Of a DNA stretch of 64,000 nt, positions 36,452 through 44,647 are shown piece after piece. The notes beneath the pieces were generated by a model. The model searched no databases. It worked only from the letters and a program-made list of their open reading frames with translations, and was not told the DNA's origin. Position numbers and translations under genes: made by a program. Location of the stretch: positions 1 to 64,000 of the forward strand of contig NZ_MSIF01000024.1 in the NCBI RefSeq assembly GCF_001921215.1, read 5' to 3'. The first letter of the stretch is position 1. Each line of letters begins with the position of its first letter. Source of the stretch: Actinophytocola xinjiangensis. Its GTDB lineage: Bacteria > Actinomycetota > Actinomycetes > Mycobacteriales > Pseudonocardiaceae.

Positions 36452-36919
36452 GTGTCTCTGATCACCGACCGTCTCATTCTGCGGTCATGGAGCAACCCTG
36501 AGGTCACCGCTGTCCTGGATGGTCAGCGTCCGCCGCACTGGGCGGAGGACTTTCCCGCCGAGGGGGACCGGGTCATCGCCGGTCTGTTCGCCGAGCATCC
36601 GCTGTGGCTGGGGGAGTTCGGCCACCGGCAGGTCATCGAACGGCACACCGGGCTGGTGGTCGGGTCGATCGGTCTGTTCTGGCCGCCCAGTGACGGCACC
36701 GTCGAGATCGGTTACGGCATCGTCGCGTCGCGGCGGGGGCTCGGGTACGCCTCGGAGGCCACCGGCGCGCTGACGGCCTTCGTTCTCGGGAACGCCGGGG
36801 TGCACACGGTCGAGGCCGAGGTGGAGTTGTCCAACCCGGCCTCCGTGCGGGTGCTGGAGAAGGCCGGGTTCCGGCGCTCCGGTGCCGACGAGCGGGTCGC
36901 CCGCTACACCAGGCGGTAG
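36452..36919 (+). CDS. GNAT-family N-acetyltransferase
   Basis: The 155-aa protein is RimJ/RimL-like: it opens with ITDRLILRSWSNPEV. The acetyl-CoA loop region SRRGLGYASEATGALTAFVL matches the R-x-x-G-x-A/G motif, and it ends ASVRVLEKAGFRRSG. It transfers an acetyl group to an amine on a protein or small molecule. GTG start. It is followed by a strong terminator-like hairpin, so it is likely monocistronic. Confidence 0.9.
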   Translation: MSLITDRLILRSWSNPEVTAVLDGQRPPHWAEDFPAEGDRVIAGLFAEHPLWLGEFGHRQVIERHTGLVVGSIGLFWPPSDGTVEIGYGIVASRRGLGYASEATGALTAFVLGNAGVHTVEAEVELSNPASVRVLEKAGFRRSGADERVARYTRR

Positions 36920-36927
36920 GCAACGGG

Positions 36928-36954
36928 GGGGCCGGCGGTCACTCCGCCGGCCCC
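36928..36954 (+). terminator. Rho-independent-like hairpin after GNAT gene
   Basis: GGGGCCGGCGG (36928-36938) pairs perfectly with CCGCCGGCCCC (36944-36954) around a 5-base loop. Only a weak T-run (CACTTTG) follows, as is common for actinobacterial terminators. Confidence 0.7.
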
Positions 36955-36996
36955 GACACTTTGTGTGGGCGCGGGTTCCGTCCGCCCCGGCGGTGA

Positions 36997-37030
36997 TATA
37001 CATGCACGCATTGCAATGTGCGAATGTATA
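36997..37030. promoter_or_regulatory. 34-bp imperfect palindrome, candidate operator before PaaK-like gene
   Basis: A dyad centred at 37013.5 has outer arms TATACAT (36997-37003) and ATGTATA (37024-37030) and a perfect core CATTGCAATG (37009-37018). Fourteen of the 17 pairs match over the whole element. It ends about 9 bp before the ATG at 37040 and includes a TATACA -10-like hexamer and the first base of the Shine-Dalgarno. Its size fits a TetR- or XRE-type operator. The regulator is not identified in the window. Confidence 0.5.
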
Positions 37031-37039
37031 GGAGACACG

Positions 37040-38374
37040 ATGGCCAGTCGCCTTCAGTTGCTGTGGGACACCCGGGTGGCCCACCGTCAGGCCCCGGACG
37101 CCATCGCCCGGCGCCAACGTGACCGCCTGGCCGCCCTGGTCACCCACGCCCGAACCCGTTCACCCCACTACCGCGCCCTCTACCAGCACCTGCCCGCCGT
37201 CGTGACCGATCCCGGGCAACTCCCGGTCACCAGCAAGGCCACGCTCATGCCCCATCTCGACGACTGGGTGACCGACCCCGCAGTGACCCGCGCGGCCCTC
37301 CAGGACTTCGTCGGCGACCCCACCCGGGTCGGCCAGAAGTTCCTCGGCCGCTACCCCGTCACCACCACCTCCGGCACGACCGGAACGCCCGGCATCTTCC
37401 TGTCCGACCGCCACGCCGTCGCGGTCACCTCGGCGCTGGCCACCCGCATGCTCGCCGCCTGGCTCACGCCACGGGACGTTGTCCGGGTGGCCAGGCGCGG
37501 CGGCCGGACGGCCATGGTGATCGCCACCGGCGGACACTTCGCCGCCGCGTCGGCCGCCGCGGCTCTGCGGTCAAACCCTGTGCACCGCAACAGGATCGGT
37601 GTCTTCGGTGTCCACATGCCACTGCCGGAACTCGTCGACGCGCTCAACGGGTTCCGGCCGGCCATCCTCTCCCCGTACGCCAGCCTCGGCGCCCTGCTCG
37701 CCACCGAGCAGCAGGCCGGCCGGCTGCGCATCGACCCCGCCCTGGTCGCCCTGTCCGCCGAAGGGCTGCCGGCGGGGGAGTACGCGCGGATCGCCGACGC
37801 CTTCGGTGCCCCGGTCCGCCACGGGTACGCGGCCAACGAGTGCCCGTTCCTCAGCTACAGCTGCCCGCACGGCTGGCTGCACGTCAACAGCGACTGGGTC
37901 ATTCTCGAACCGGTCGACGCCGACCACCAGCCCGTCCCGCCCGGGGAGCGGTCGCACACCGTCCTGGTGACCAACCTCGCCAACCGGCTCCAGCCGATCC
38001 TGCGTTACGACCTCGGCGACGCCGTCCTGGTCCGCCCCGACCCCTGCCCGTGCGGCGACCCGCTGCCGGCCCTCCAGGTCCAGGGCAGGGTCGCCGATCT
38101 GCTCACCTTTCCCGGCGGGGTCACCATCGCGCCGCTCGCCCTGAGTCTGGCGCTGGAACGTGTCCCCGGCGTCGAGCGGATCCAGATCGTGCACGCGGCG
38201 CCGGCCGCCCTCACCGTCCGGCTGCGGCCGCGGGAGGTCTGGCCGGCGGTGCGCACCGAGCTGACTGGTGTGCTCGCGCGGCACGGGCTCGGTGACGTCG
38301 CCGTCACCTGCGCCGACGAGCCGCCGCGACAGTCGGCCGGGGGGAAGTTCCGGGCGGTGATCCCTTTGAGTTGA
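37040..38374 (+). CDS. PaaK-like AMP-forming acyl/aryl-CoA ligase family protein
   Basis: The 444-aa protein has the phenylacetate-CoA ligase fold: SPHYRALYQHLP near the N-terminus, ATP loop TTTSGTTGTPG (about residues 108-118), a second motif YAANECPFLSYSCPHG, then LRYDLGDAVLVRPDPCPCGD with the Asp and Cys pattern of the family. It activates a carboxylic acid (usually aromatic) as adenylate and then CoA ester. ATG 37040 follows AGGAGA. It is the first gene of the putative biosynthetic block, behind a long palindrome. The substrate is not deducible. Confidence 0.85.
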   Translation: MASRLQLLWDTRVAHRQAPDAIARRQRDRLAALVTHARTRSPHYRALYQHLPAVVTDPGQLPVTSKATLMPHLDDWVTDPAVTRAALQDFVGDPTRVGQKFLGRYPVTTTSGTTGTPGIFLSDRHAVAVTSALATRMLAAWLTPRDVVRVARRGGRTAMVIATGGHFAAASAAAALRSNPVHRNRIGVFGVHMPLPELVDALNGFRPAILSPYASLGALLATEQQAGRLRIDPALVALSAEGLPAGEYARIADAFGAPVRHGYAANECPFLSYSCPHGWLHVNSDWVILEPVDADHQPVPPGERSHTVLVTNLANRLQPILRYDLGDAVLVRPDPCPCGDPLPALQVQGRVADLLTFPGGVTIAPLALSLALERVPGVERIQIVHAAPAALTVRLRPREVWPAVRTELTGVLARHGLGDVAVTCADEPPRQSAGGKFRAVIPLS

Positions 38375-38398
38375 ACGGTGCTACATTGAATATATGCA
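38371..38398 (+). promoter_or_regulatory. Candidate sigma-70-type promoter before membrane-protein gene
   Basis: TTGAAC (38371-38376) and TATGCA (38393-38398) are 16 bp apart in an AT-rich 39-bp gap; the -35 overlaps the stop of the PaaK-like gene. The ATG at 38414 would be only about 10 bases from the transcript start, and its ribosome binding site is weak, suggesting a short-leader mRNA. Confidence 0.35.
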
Positions 38399-38413
38399 TA
38401 GTAAAGTGAAATC

Positions 38414-39076
38414 ATGACCGCGCTCGCGGGCATCGCCGGTCTGGGGTTCGCGGTGATGCTCGTCGCCGTCAACCCGGTGCTGCTGCGCGCCGGGCTGCCG
38501 CTGCCGGGATCCACCCGCCCCCTGGCCGAGATCAGCGACTCGCTGGCCTGCGCGGCCAGCCGGATCCGGGCGCCGTCGGTGATCGTGCCGCTCGCCTGGT
38601 TGTGCACCACGGTCTTCGCCGGGGGACTGGTGGCGACGCTGTGGGGCGACGACCCCGGCACGAACACCCTGGCGCTCATCGGATTCGCGGCCTTCCTCAT
38701 GCAGAGCGCCGTGTTCGCGGTCGTCGAGGCGCTGCGGTTCGGGCTGGTCTCGGCGGCCACCCGCGCCCCCGGCTCGGTCGCCGGACTCTGGACCATGGCC
38801 AACGTCCTCGGCGGGTTCAACCGGGTCTTCCTCACCCTCGCCCTGGTCGGCTTCGGCGCGGCCGGCGAACGCACCGGCCTCATCCCCGGCTGGCACGCCT
38901 GGCTCGGCCACCTCTGCGCGGCGCTGCTGCTCGCCCTGGCGATGCTCACCCCCTACAGCCTCGGCGGTGACCGACACCCCACCGCCCGCCGGATCGACTC
39001 GCTCGGCTGGCTCGCCGGCGGACTCGCCTGGATCACCTGGATCGTCGCCTTCAGCGTCCAGCTGCTGGCCCACTGA
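38414..39076 (+). CDS. Multi-pass membrane protein, function unknown
   Basis: The 220-aa protein has about six hydrophobic segments (e.g. ALAGIAGLGFAVMLVAVNPV, LAWLCTTVFAGGLVATLW, LALIGFAAFLMQSAVFAVVE, LGWLAGGLAWITWIVAFSVQ). No transporter signature or catalytic motif is evident. It sits between the PaaK-like and Ddn-like genes, 14 bp before the latter, so it probably belongs to the same unit. A role in export or in holding a membrane substrate is possible. Confidence 0.8.
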   Translation: MTALAGIAGLGFAVMLVAVNPVLLRAGLPLPGSTRPLAEISDSLACAASRIRAPSVIVPLAWLCTTVFAGGLVATLWGDDPGTNTLALIGFAAFLMQSAVFAVVEALRFGLVSAATRAPGSVAGLWTMANVLGGFNRVFLTLALVGFGAAGERTGLIPGWHAWLGHLCAALLLALAMLTPYSLGGDRHPTARRIDSLGWLAGGLAWITWIVAFSVQLLAH

Positions 39077-39090
39077 CGAAAGGACCCGTC

Positions 39091-39519
39091 GTGACGACCT
39101 ATCGGCGAAGCCGCGCCCTGCGCGTCGGCGACACGATCGTCGGCTGGCTCATCTGGACCGGGCTGGTACCCAACGGGTACCTGCTGACCACCGTCGGACG
39201 ACGCACCGGCCGGGAACGCACGACACCGGTGGCCGTCGTCGCGCACGAGGGCCGGCGCTGGCTGGTGTCCCCCTACGGCGCGGTCGCGTGGGTGTTCAAC
39301 GCCCGCGCCCACGGGAGCGTGGTCCTGCGGCGGCGGTTCACCCGCCGCGAGTACACCGTCCGCGAACTGCCCGCCCAGGAGGCCGGTCCGGTGCTCCGGC
39401 GCTACTACGTCCTGTCCGCGCCGTCGCGCCCGTACATCAACGCCACCAAGGACTCCCCGGTGGAACGGTTCGTCGCGCAGGCGCCCCGGCACCCGGTGTT
39501 CGAGCTGACGCCGCGCTAG
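39091..39519 (+). CDS. Deazaflavin (F420)-dependent nitroreductase-like protein
   Basis: The 142-aa protein is Ddn/FDOR-B-like (DUF385): VPNGYLLTTVGRRTGRERTT, then PVAVVAHEGRRWLVSPYG, and RHPVFELTP at the end. These proteins use F420H2 as electron donor for reductions and are frequent in actinobacterial pathways. GTG start with GAAAGGA upstream. Its last 4 bp overlap the end of the convergent 76-aa gene. Confidence 0.87.
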   Translation: MTTYRRSRALRVGDTIVGWLIWTGLVPNGYLLTTVGRRTGRERTTPVAVVAHEGRRWLVSPYGAVAWVFNARAHGSVVLRRRFTRREYTVRELPAQEAGPVLRRYYVLSAPSRPYINATKDSPVERFVAQAPRHPVFELTPR

Positions 39520-39746
39520 TCGACCGGGCCGCGCAGGGTCAGCACGACCCGCAGGACGTACTCGACGGCCGTGCCGAACGCGGCACCGCGCAGCTCACCC
39601 CGGTCCGACAGGTTCCTGGCGGCGAACTCCAGCATCCGCTCGGTCCCGCCCCGCCGCACGACCAGCGCGGCGATCTCCTCCAGGTCCAGGTCCGGGTGGT
39701 CGCCGCGCGCCAGGGCGAACTCGACGACCAGCTCCTCGACCGTCAT
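39516..39746 (-). CDS. Small hypothetical protein (76 aa)
   Basis: The protein is helical, beginning MTVEELVVEFALARGDHPDL and ending RVVLTLRGPVD. GGAGGGAGG precedes the ATG at 39746, supporting translation. It converges with the Ddn-like gene and lies back-to-back with the first flavoprotein gene. No domain is recognised. Confidence 0.65.
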   Translation of the reverse strand: MTVEELVVEFALARGDHPDLDLEEIAALVVRRGGTERMLEFAARNLSDRGELRGAAFGTAVEYVLRVVLTLRGPVD

Positions 39747-39891
39747 GTCCGCCTCCCTCCGCCACCGCCCAATCTACCCGGCGGGGGTCCGCACGAGCAG
39801 AGATGTGGGCCGCCCGCCCGGGTTCCAGTATGGAACGCGGTTGCGCGGACACGGACCAGTCGCGGCCCCGGTCACTGCTCAGGGAGGTTCT

Positions 39892-41070
39892 GTGGAAACC
39901 ACGGATGTGCCGACGCGGGAGGAAATGCGACGCCGCGCGTCTGAGTTGGTCCCGGTGCTGCGGGCGAACGCGGCCTGGACCGAGCAGAACCGGCAGCTGC
40001 ACCCCGAGTCGATCGAGGCGGCCGCCGACGCCGGCATCTTCCGGATGCGGGTGCCCAAGCGCTACGGCGGCTACGAGTGCGACGCCCAGACCCTGGTCGA
40101 CGTGAGCATCGAGCTCGGTCGGGGCGACGGCTCCACAGCCTGGGTGTTCTCGGTCTACTGGATCCCCGGCTGGATGGTCGGCATGTTCCCCGACGAGGTC
40201 CAGGACGAGGTCTTCACCAGCCCCGACGTGCGGGTCTGCGGCACCCTGAGCCCGTCCGGGATGGCCGCGCCGGCCGACGGCGGCATCGTCGTGAACGGCA
40301 AGTGGGGCTTCATCAGCGGTGCGCTGCACGCCCAGTGGCAGGAGATCATCGCGATCCTGGTGCCCGAGCAGGGCGAGCCGTACCCGGTGATGGCGCTGGT
40401 GCCGATCTCCGAGCTGGAGATCGTCGACGACTGGCACGTCGGTGGCCTGCGCGGCTCCGGCAGCGTCACCACCGTCGCCAAGGACGTCTTCATCCCGCAG
40501 GCGCGGGTGCTGCCGCTGCCCTCGGTGATGACCGAGCAGTACGCCTCGGTGCTCAACGCCGAGAGCCCCGCGTTCCGGGTGCCGCTGCTCGGCGCGGCCA
40601 ACTCGGCGTCGGTCGGCGGCCCGGTCGGGCTGGCGAAGGCGGCGCTGGAGCTGTTCTACGAGCGGATGAACCGCAAACTCACCTACACCAACTACGAGAG
40701 CCAGGCCGAGGCGCCGATCACCCACCTGCGGGTCGCCGACGCCGCCGTCAAGATCGACCAGGCCGAGTTCCACGCCCGCCGGGTCGCCGAACTGGCCGAC
40801 CGCAAGGGGCTGACCGGTGAGCCGTGGACGCTGGAGGAGCGGATCCGTTCCCGCGCCGACATCGGCACGATCTGCAAGCTGACCAAGTCGGCGGTGGAGA
40901 CGCTGGCCATGTCCAGCGGCGGGTCCTCGCTCTACGACACCTCGCCCATGCAGCGGATCCTGCGCGACATCCAGGCGATCAACCTGCACGCGCTGATGGC
41001 CCCGGACGCCAACCACGAGCTGTACGGGCGGATGATCTGCGGCCTGGAACCCAACACGACCTACGTCTGA
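39892..41070 (+). CDS. Acyl-CoA-dehydrogenase-fold flavoprotein 1 (HsaA/HpaC2-type monooxygenase-like)
   Basis: The 392-aa protein (GTG 39892 after AGGGAGG) begins with the helical domain. RVPKRYGGYECDAQTLVDVS is the signature shared with group D two-component flavin monooxygenases. WGFISGALHAQWQ and GLRGSGSVTTVAKDVFIP follow, as does a C-terminal helical domain. Group D enzymes use reduced FMN/FAD to oxygenate aromatic carbons or amine nitrogens. No flavin reductase gene is visible nearby. It forms a pair with the next gene. Confidence 0.85.
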   Translation: METTDVPTREEMRRRASELVPVLRANAAWTEQNRQLHPESIEAAADAGIFRMRVPKRYGGYECDAQTLVDVSIELGRGDGSTAWVFSVYWIPGWMVGMFPDEVQDEVFTSPDVRVCGTLSPSGMAAPADGGIVVNGKWGFISGALHAQWQEIIAILVPEQGEPYPVMALVPISELEIVDDWHVGGLRGSGSVTTVAKDVFIPQARVLPLPSVMTEQYASVLNAESPAFRVPLLGAANSASVGGPVGLAKAALELFYERMNRKLTYTNYESQAEAPITHLRVADAAVKIDQAEFHARRVAELADRKGLTGEPWTLEERIRSRADIGTICKLTKSAVETLAMSSGGSSLYDTSPMQRILRDIQAINLHALMAPDANHELYGRMICGLEPNTTYV

Positions 41071-41100
41071 CGGCTGTTCCCGAGCGAGGCGGGTGACGCG

Positions 41101-41140
41101 GCGGCGGTCGGCCGGTGACGGCCGTCCGACCGGCGCCGCC
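41101..41140 (+). other. Intercistronic GC-rich hairpin between the two flavoprotein genes
   Basis: CGGTCGG (41105-41111) pairs with CCGACCG (41126-41132), with outer GCGG/CCGC pairing and an alternative inner hairpin GGCCG-GTGA-CGGCC (41110-41123). No T-run follows. It may lower read-through or stabilise the upstream transcript. Confidence 0.35.
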
Positions 41141-41172
41141 GCCATCCGCCCCTGGACCAAAGGACACGCGTG

Positions 41173-42414
41173 ATGGCAGTCCCCGCGATCGTTCCGGAGT
41201 TCGGTCACCCCCAGCCGCCCGAGCCGGGCCTCACGCCCGAGGAGGTCATCGCCCGCGCCGAGACCATCGCGGCCACGCTGGTTCCCCGCCAGCACGAGGT
41301 CGAGGAGCGCACCTTCTACGGCCTCGACGTGCACGAACGTTTCCGCGAGGCCGGCTTCTACCGCATCCTCGTCCCCCGCCGCTACGGCGGCTACGAGTTC
41401 GGTGTGGACACGTTCATCCGCGTCTCGATGGCGCTGTGCCGGGGCTGCCCGTCCACCGGCTGGATGTACACGCTGGGTGCGGCGCACGCGCTGGCGGTGG
41501 CGACCCTGTTCGATGAGCGGGTGCAGGACGAGGTGTTCGCCGGCGGTGACTTCATCTGCCCCGCGACGGTGCTGCCGGCCGGCACGGCCGTGCGCGCGCC
41601 GGACGGCGGCTGGACCATCAACGGCACCTGGAGCTACTGCTCCGGCTCGCCCTACGCCTCGCACTTCCTCGGCCACGTCCTGGTGACACCCGAAGAGGGC
41701 GCCGAGCCGGTGCCGATGATGTTCATCGCGCCGCGCGACCAGTGGCGGCGGCTGGACGACTGGGGCGCGCTGATGGGCCTGAAGGGCAGCGGCTCGCACA
41801 GCATCACCATCGAGAACGGTCACATCCCGGCGCACTACGCCATGGACACCCACCTGAGCCTGCTGTCGGTCACCGACGGCACCCCGGGCGCCGCACTGCA
41901 CGGCAACCCGATGTACGGCGGCGGGCCGATGAGCTTCATGGTGGTCGAGTCCGGCGCGCTGGCCGTGGGCATCGCCAAGGGCGCGGTGGACGCCTACGAG
42001 GACCTGATGCGCAGCCGCAACACCCTGTTCCCGCCGATCGTCCCGCGCACCGAGGACCCGGACTTCCAGTACTGGTACGGCGAGGCGAGCGGTCTGATCG
42101 CCACGGCCGAGGCCGCGATCATGAACACGATCCACGAGTGGCAGCGGATGTGCGAGGAGGGCCCGGCGGCGTTCACCCGGGAACGGGAACTGCACCTGGC
42201 GTCGGTCGTGCGGGAGGTCGTGCGGCTGGCGTGGCGGGCGGTGGAGCACTACGCGTTCCCGACGGCCGGGTCGAGCGCGGTGCGCACCGGCGAGCGGATC
42301 GAGCGGCACTGGCGCGACCTGTCGACGGTGATGAGCCACGGCGGCATCGCCATCTTCCTCAACGCCATGGCGGTCCGCGAGTACGCCAGGGTGAAGCTGG
42401 GCGTCGAGCACTGA
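41173..42414 (+). CDS. Acyl-CoA-dehydrogenase-fold flavoprotein 2 (group D monooxygenase-like)
   Basis: The 413-aa paralogue of the preceding protein has LVPRRYGGYEFGVDTFIRVS near residue 65, WSYCSGSPYASHFLG in the substrate region, and MGLKGSGSHSITIENGHIP, the flavin-contact strand. Overall similarity between the two is confined to these family motifs, so they probably catalyse different oxygenations. ATG 41173 and GTG 41170 are both possible, with AAAGGA upstream. A perfect 28-bp palindrome terminates it. Confidence 0.85.
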   Translation: MAVPAIVPEFGHPQPPEPGLTPEEVIARAETIAATLVPRQHEVEERTFYGLDVHERFREAGFYRILVPRRYGGYEFGVDTFIRVSMALCRGCPSTGWMYTLGAAHALAVATLFDERVQDEVFAGGDFICPATVLPAGTAVRAPDGGWTINGTWSYCSGSPYASHFLGHVLVTPEEGAEPVPMMFIAPRDQWRRLDDWGALMGLKGSGSHSITIENGHIPAHYAMDTHLSLLSVTDGTPGAALHGNPMYGGGPMSFMVVESGALAVGIAKGAVDAYEDLMRSRNTLFPPIVPRTEDPDFQYWYGEASGLIATAEAAIMNTIHEWQRMCEEGPAAFTRERELHLASVVREVVRLAWRAVEHYAFPTAGSSAVRTGERIERHWRDLSTVMSHGGIAIFLNAMAVREYARVKLGVEH

Positions 42415-42430
42415 GCCCCGGCGACGTGAC

Positions 42431-42458
42431 GAAGGCGCCCCTCGCGAGGGGCGCCTTC
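42431..42458. terminator. Bidirectional terminator (perfect palindrome)
   Basis: A perfect 28-bp dyad runs from GAAGGCGCCCCTCG to CGAGGGGCGCCTTC between convergent genes. It can form a 12-13-bp stem on either strand and would stop transcription from both sides. Confidence 0.8.
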
Positions 42459-42470
42459 ACCGTGTGCTCC

Positions 42471-43007
42471 TCAGCCGGCGTTCCAGGCGGCCCGCACGAC
42501 CCGGTCGTAGTCGGGCTGGGCCTCGATGGTCGGCACGTACTCGGCGTGCACCACCGTGTCGTCGGCGTCCACCACGAACACGGCCCTGGCCAGCAGCCGC
42601 AGTTCCTCGATGAGGACCCCGTAGGCCAGCCCGAAGGACAGGTCACGGTGGTCGGACAGCGTGCGGACGTGGTCGAGGCCGGCGGCGCCGCACCACCGCG
42701 CCTGGGCCGTGGGCAGGTCCACCGACACGGTCAGTACCGGGATCTCGCCGTGCTCGGCGACGACCTGGTTGAACCGGCGGGTCTGCGCGTCGCACACCGG
42801 TGTGTCCAGCGACGGCACGGCGGAGATCACCCGCACCGCTCCGCCCAACGAGGAGAACGTCACCGTGGACATGTCGGTGGCCACGACCGTGAAGTCCGGT
42901 GCCCGGTCGCCGACCCGGATCTCGGGACCGACCAGGGTGACCGGACGGTCCCGGAAGGTCGTGACCGCGCGCCGTCTCGGCTGTGTCGCCGGCTGTGTCG
43001 CTGTCAT
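42471..43007 (-). CDS. tpx: Thiol peroxidase (Tpx, atypical 2-Cys peroxiredoxin)
   Basis: The 178-aa protein has the Tpx motif SAVPSLDTPVCDAQTRRFN with peroxidatic Cys72 and a resolving Cys106 in ARWCGA. GDRAPDFTVVATD and the C-terminal domain also match. It reduces peroxides with thioredoxin. It lies 5 bp after the leftward SgcJ-like gene, so the two are co-transcribed. It may protect against peroxide from the flavoproteins and P450 encoded nearby. Confidence 0.93.
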   Translation of the reverse strand: MTATQPATQPRRRAVTTFRDRPVTLVGPEIRVGDRAPDFTVVATDMSTVTFSSLGGAVRVISAVPSLDTPVCDAQTRRFNQVVAEHGEIPVLTVSVDLPTAQARWCGAAGLDHVRTLSDHRDLSFGLAYGVLIEELRLLARAVFVVDADDTVVHAEYVPTIEAQPDYDRVVRAAWNAG

Positions 43008-43012
43008 CGCCG

Positions 43013-43411
43013 TCAGCCCGCGACCGGGCTGGTCTGCTGGGAGAACAGCCGCCACTGGCCGTCGTGGCGCACCGAGACCCACGTGGCACGCACCGCACCG
43101 TACTTCCCCAGATCGGTCTCGCCGGGCGGCAGCACACCGCCGTCGGTGATCACGACGGCGACGTCGGGGGTGAGGACCTTGACCTCGATCGGGTCCTGCA
43201 CCAGGCGCGTGCCACCGAACCGGCCGGCGAACGCGTCGCGCAGGTAGTCGCGGATGGCCTCCCGGTCGGTGAGCTGGTCGTCGTCGAACAGAATGCTGCC
43301 GTTCTCGACGAATCCGTCGGCGAAGGCGTCGGCGTCGTTGTCGTCCCATGCCGTCCCGGCGCGCCGCAGGGCGGCGAGAACCGCGGACTTCTCGCCATTG
43401 TACTCGGACAT
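43013..43411 (-). CDS. SgcJ/EcaC-type NTF2-fold protein A
   Basis: The 132-aa protein (ATG 43411 preceded by GGAGG) has the family pattern AWDDNDADAFADGFVENGSI, then LFDDDQLTDREAIRDYLRDA and VLPPGETDLGKYGAVRATWV. It resembles the two rightward paralogues, from which it is separated by a divergent promoter region. Family members occur in enediyne and other clusters; their reaction is mostly unknown. Confidence 0.85.
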   Translation of the reverse strand: MSEYNGEKSAVLAALRRAGTAWDDNDADAFADGFVENGSILFDDDQLTDREAIRDYLRDAFAGRFGGTRLVQDPIEVKVLTPDVAVVITDGGVLPPGETDLGKYGAVRATWVSVRHDGQWRLFSQQTSPVAG

Positions 43412-43547
43412 TCGAGCCTCCCTGGAGTGTGCGGATGTGGCCATTGTCCAGACGTCATGGTCCCGTGCGCCATCATGGTTCGCCATCTTGTGCGGTGCGG
43501 GATTTCTTGATTATTTATCGCAAATGTTCAGCACTGGTGGAGATGGG

Positions 43548-43576
43548 TTGACCACCGGAATTATGTGACGATATCT
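43548..43576 (+). promoter_or_regulatory. Candidate promoter of the SgcJ-C domain-P450 operon
   Basis: TTGACC (43548-43553) is followed after 17 bp by ATATCT (43571-43576), about 64 bp before the GTG at 43640. The surrounding 228-bp divergent region is distinctly AT-rich (e.g. TTCTTGATTATTTATCGC near 43504-43520). It probably holds the leftward promoter too. Confidence 0.45.
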
Positions 43577-43639
43577 CCCGCGCACAGGCGATGGAAATTG
43601 GATGGCACGGTTCGATTCGATCTCGACTAAGGAGTCAGC

Positions 43640-44137
43640 GTGGTCACACCAAGCACCGAAGTCGAAGCCGCGGCCGAGCAGGCTGGCTACCACGGCGAGT
43701 TCCTCGACGAGTTCTACGGTTCCTTCACCAGCGAGCGGGAGAAGGAGGTCCTCAGCATCCCGCTGCGTCTGGTGACCTCGTGGGCGAGCTGGGACGCCGA
43801 AGCCGTCGCGAGCGTGTTCACCAAGGACGGGATCCTGATCCTGCCCGGTGACGTGCTCAAGAAAAGCCGTGACGAGATCCAGGCCTTCATGACCGCCGCC
43901 TACGCCGGCCCGTTCAAGGGCAGCCGGGTCGTCGGCAAGGTCGTCGACGTCCGTTTCGTCTCCGAGGACGCGGCGCTGCTGCGCACCCACGGCGGCATCC
44001 TCGGCCCCGGCCAGACCGAGATCGATCCGGCGATGGCCGTGCGCTCGACCTGGGTCGTCGTGCGCTCGGAGGACCAGTGGCAGCTGGCCGTCTACCAGAA
44101 CAGCCCGCGTGGTGCCGGGGCCACGCTGCGCTGGTGA
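43640..44137 (+). CDS. SgcJ/EcaC-type NTF2-fold protein B
   Basis: The 165-aa protein has an N-terminal extension (YHGEFLDEFYGSFTSEREKE) before the fold core LVTSWASWDAEAVASVFTKD and GGILGPGQTEIDPAMAVRST. AAGGAG precedes the GTG. It overlaps protein C by 4 bp, so the two are coupled and may form a heterodimer, as NTF2-fold proteins often dimerise. Its strand has DGILILPGDVLKK where A and C have FDDDQL / LQDNQL, so the pocket differs. Confidence 0.84.
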   Translation: MVTPSTEVEAAAEQAGYHGEFLDEFYGSFTSEREKEVLSIPLRLVTSWASWDAEAVASVFTKDGILILPGDVLKKSRDEIQAFMTAAYAGPFKGSRVVGKVVDVRFVSEDAALLRTHGGILGPGQTEIDPAMAVRSTWVVVRSEDQWQLAVYQNSPRGAGATLRW

Positions 44138-44616
44138 GCGCCACCGACACGTCCTGGGGTGCGGCCTCGGCGCACCTCGCGGCGCTGGGGGTGCCCGAGG
44201 ACACCGGGTTCTACGGCGAGTTCACCGGCGAGGACGAGAAGGCGGTGCTGACGATCCCGCAGCGGATCACCCACGCCTGGGCGACCAACGACCCGGACGC
44301 GTTCGCCGACACGTTCACCGAGAACGGCAGCGTGCTGCTCCAGGACAACCAGCTCACCAGCCGCGAGGAGATCCGGGAGTACCTGCGCCGGGCGTTCGAG
44401 GGTGGTCTGGCCGGTGCTCGGGTGACGGGTGTTCCGCTCGACGTGAAATTCCTCGCCCCCGGGGTCGCGATCGCGATCACCGAGGGCGGAATCGTGCTGC
44501 CGGGCGAAACCGAGATCGCCCCGGAACGCCGGATTCGCGCGGTGTGGGTGGTGGTTCGCGGCACCGACGGCACGTTGTCGCTGATCTCCCACCAGAGCAG
44601 CCCGATCGCCAGTTGA
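44134..44616 (+). CDS. SgcJ/EcaC-type NTF2-fold protein C
   Basis: The 160-aa protein starts at GTG 44134 within the stop of protein B. It shares with B the segment FYGEFTGEDEKAVLTIPQRI and with A the segment NDPDAFADTFTENGS. The mosaic resemblance suggests stepwise duplication in this locus. It is followed at 31 bp by the condensation-domain gene. No catalytic residue can be assigned. Confidence 0.84.
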   Translation: MSATDTSWGAASAHLAALGVPEDTGFYGEFTGEDEKAVLTIPQRITHAWATNDPDAFADTFTENGSVLLQDNQLTSREEIREYLRRAFEGGLAGARVTGVPLDVKFLAPGVAIAITEGGIVLPGETEIAPERRIRAVWVVVRGTDGTLSLISHQSSPIAS

Positions 44617-44647
44617 CGTGAATTCCAGAGAAATCGGACGGTGAGCG

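Noticed and set aside
39595-42411. A 938-codon leftward open frame opposite the two flavoprotein genes
   Set aside because: Only the C-terminal end resembles sequence of the 76-aa gene region in another frame; the forward genes are well supported.
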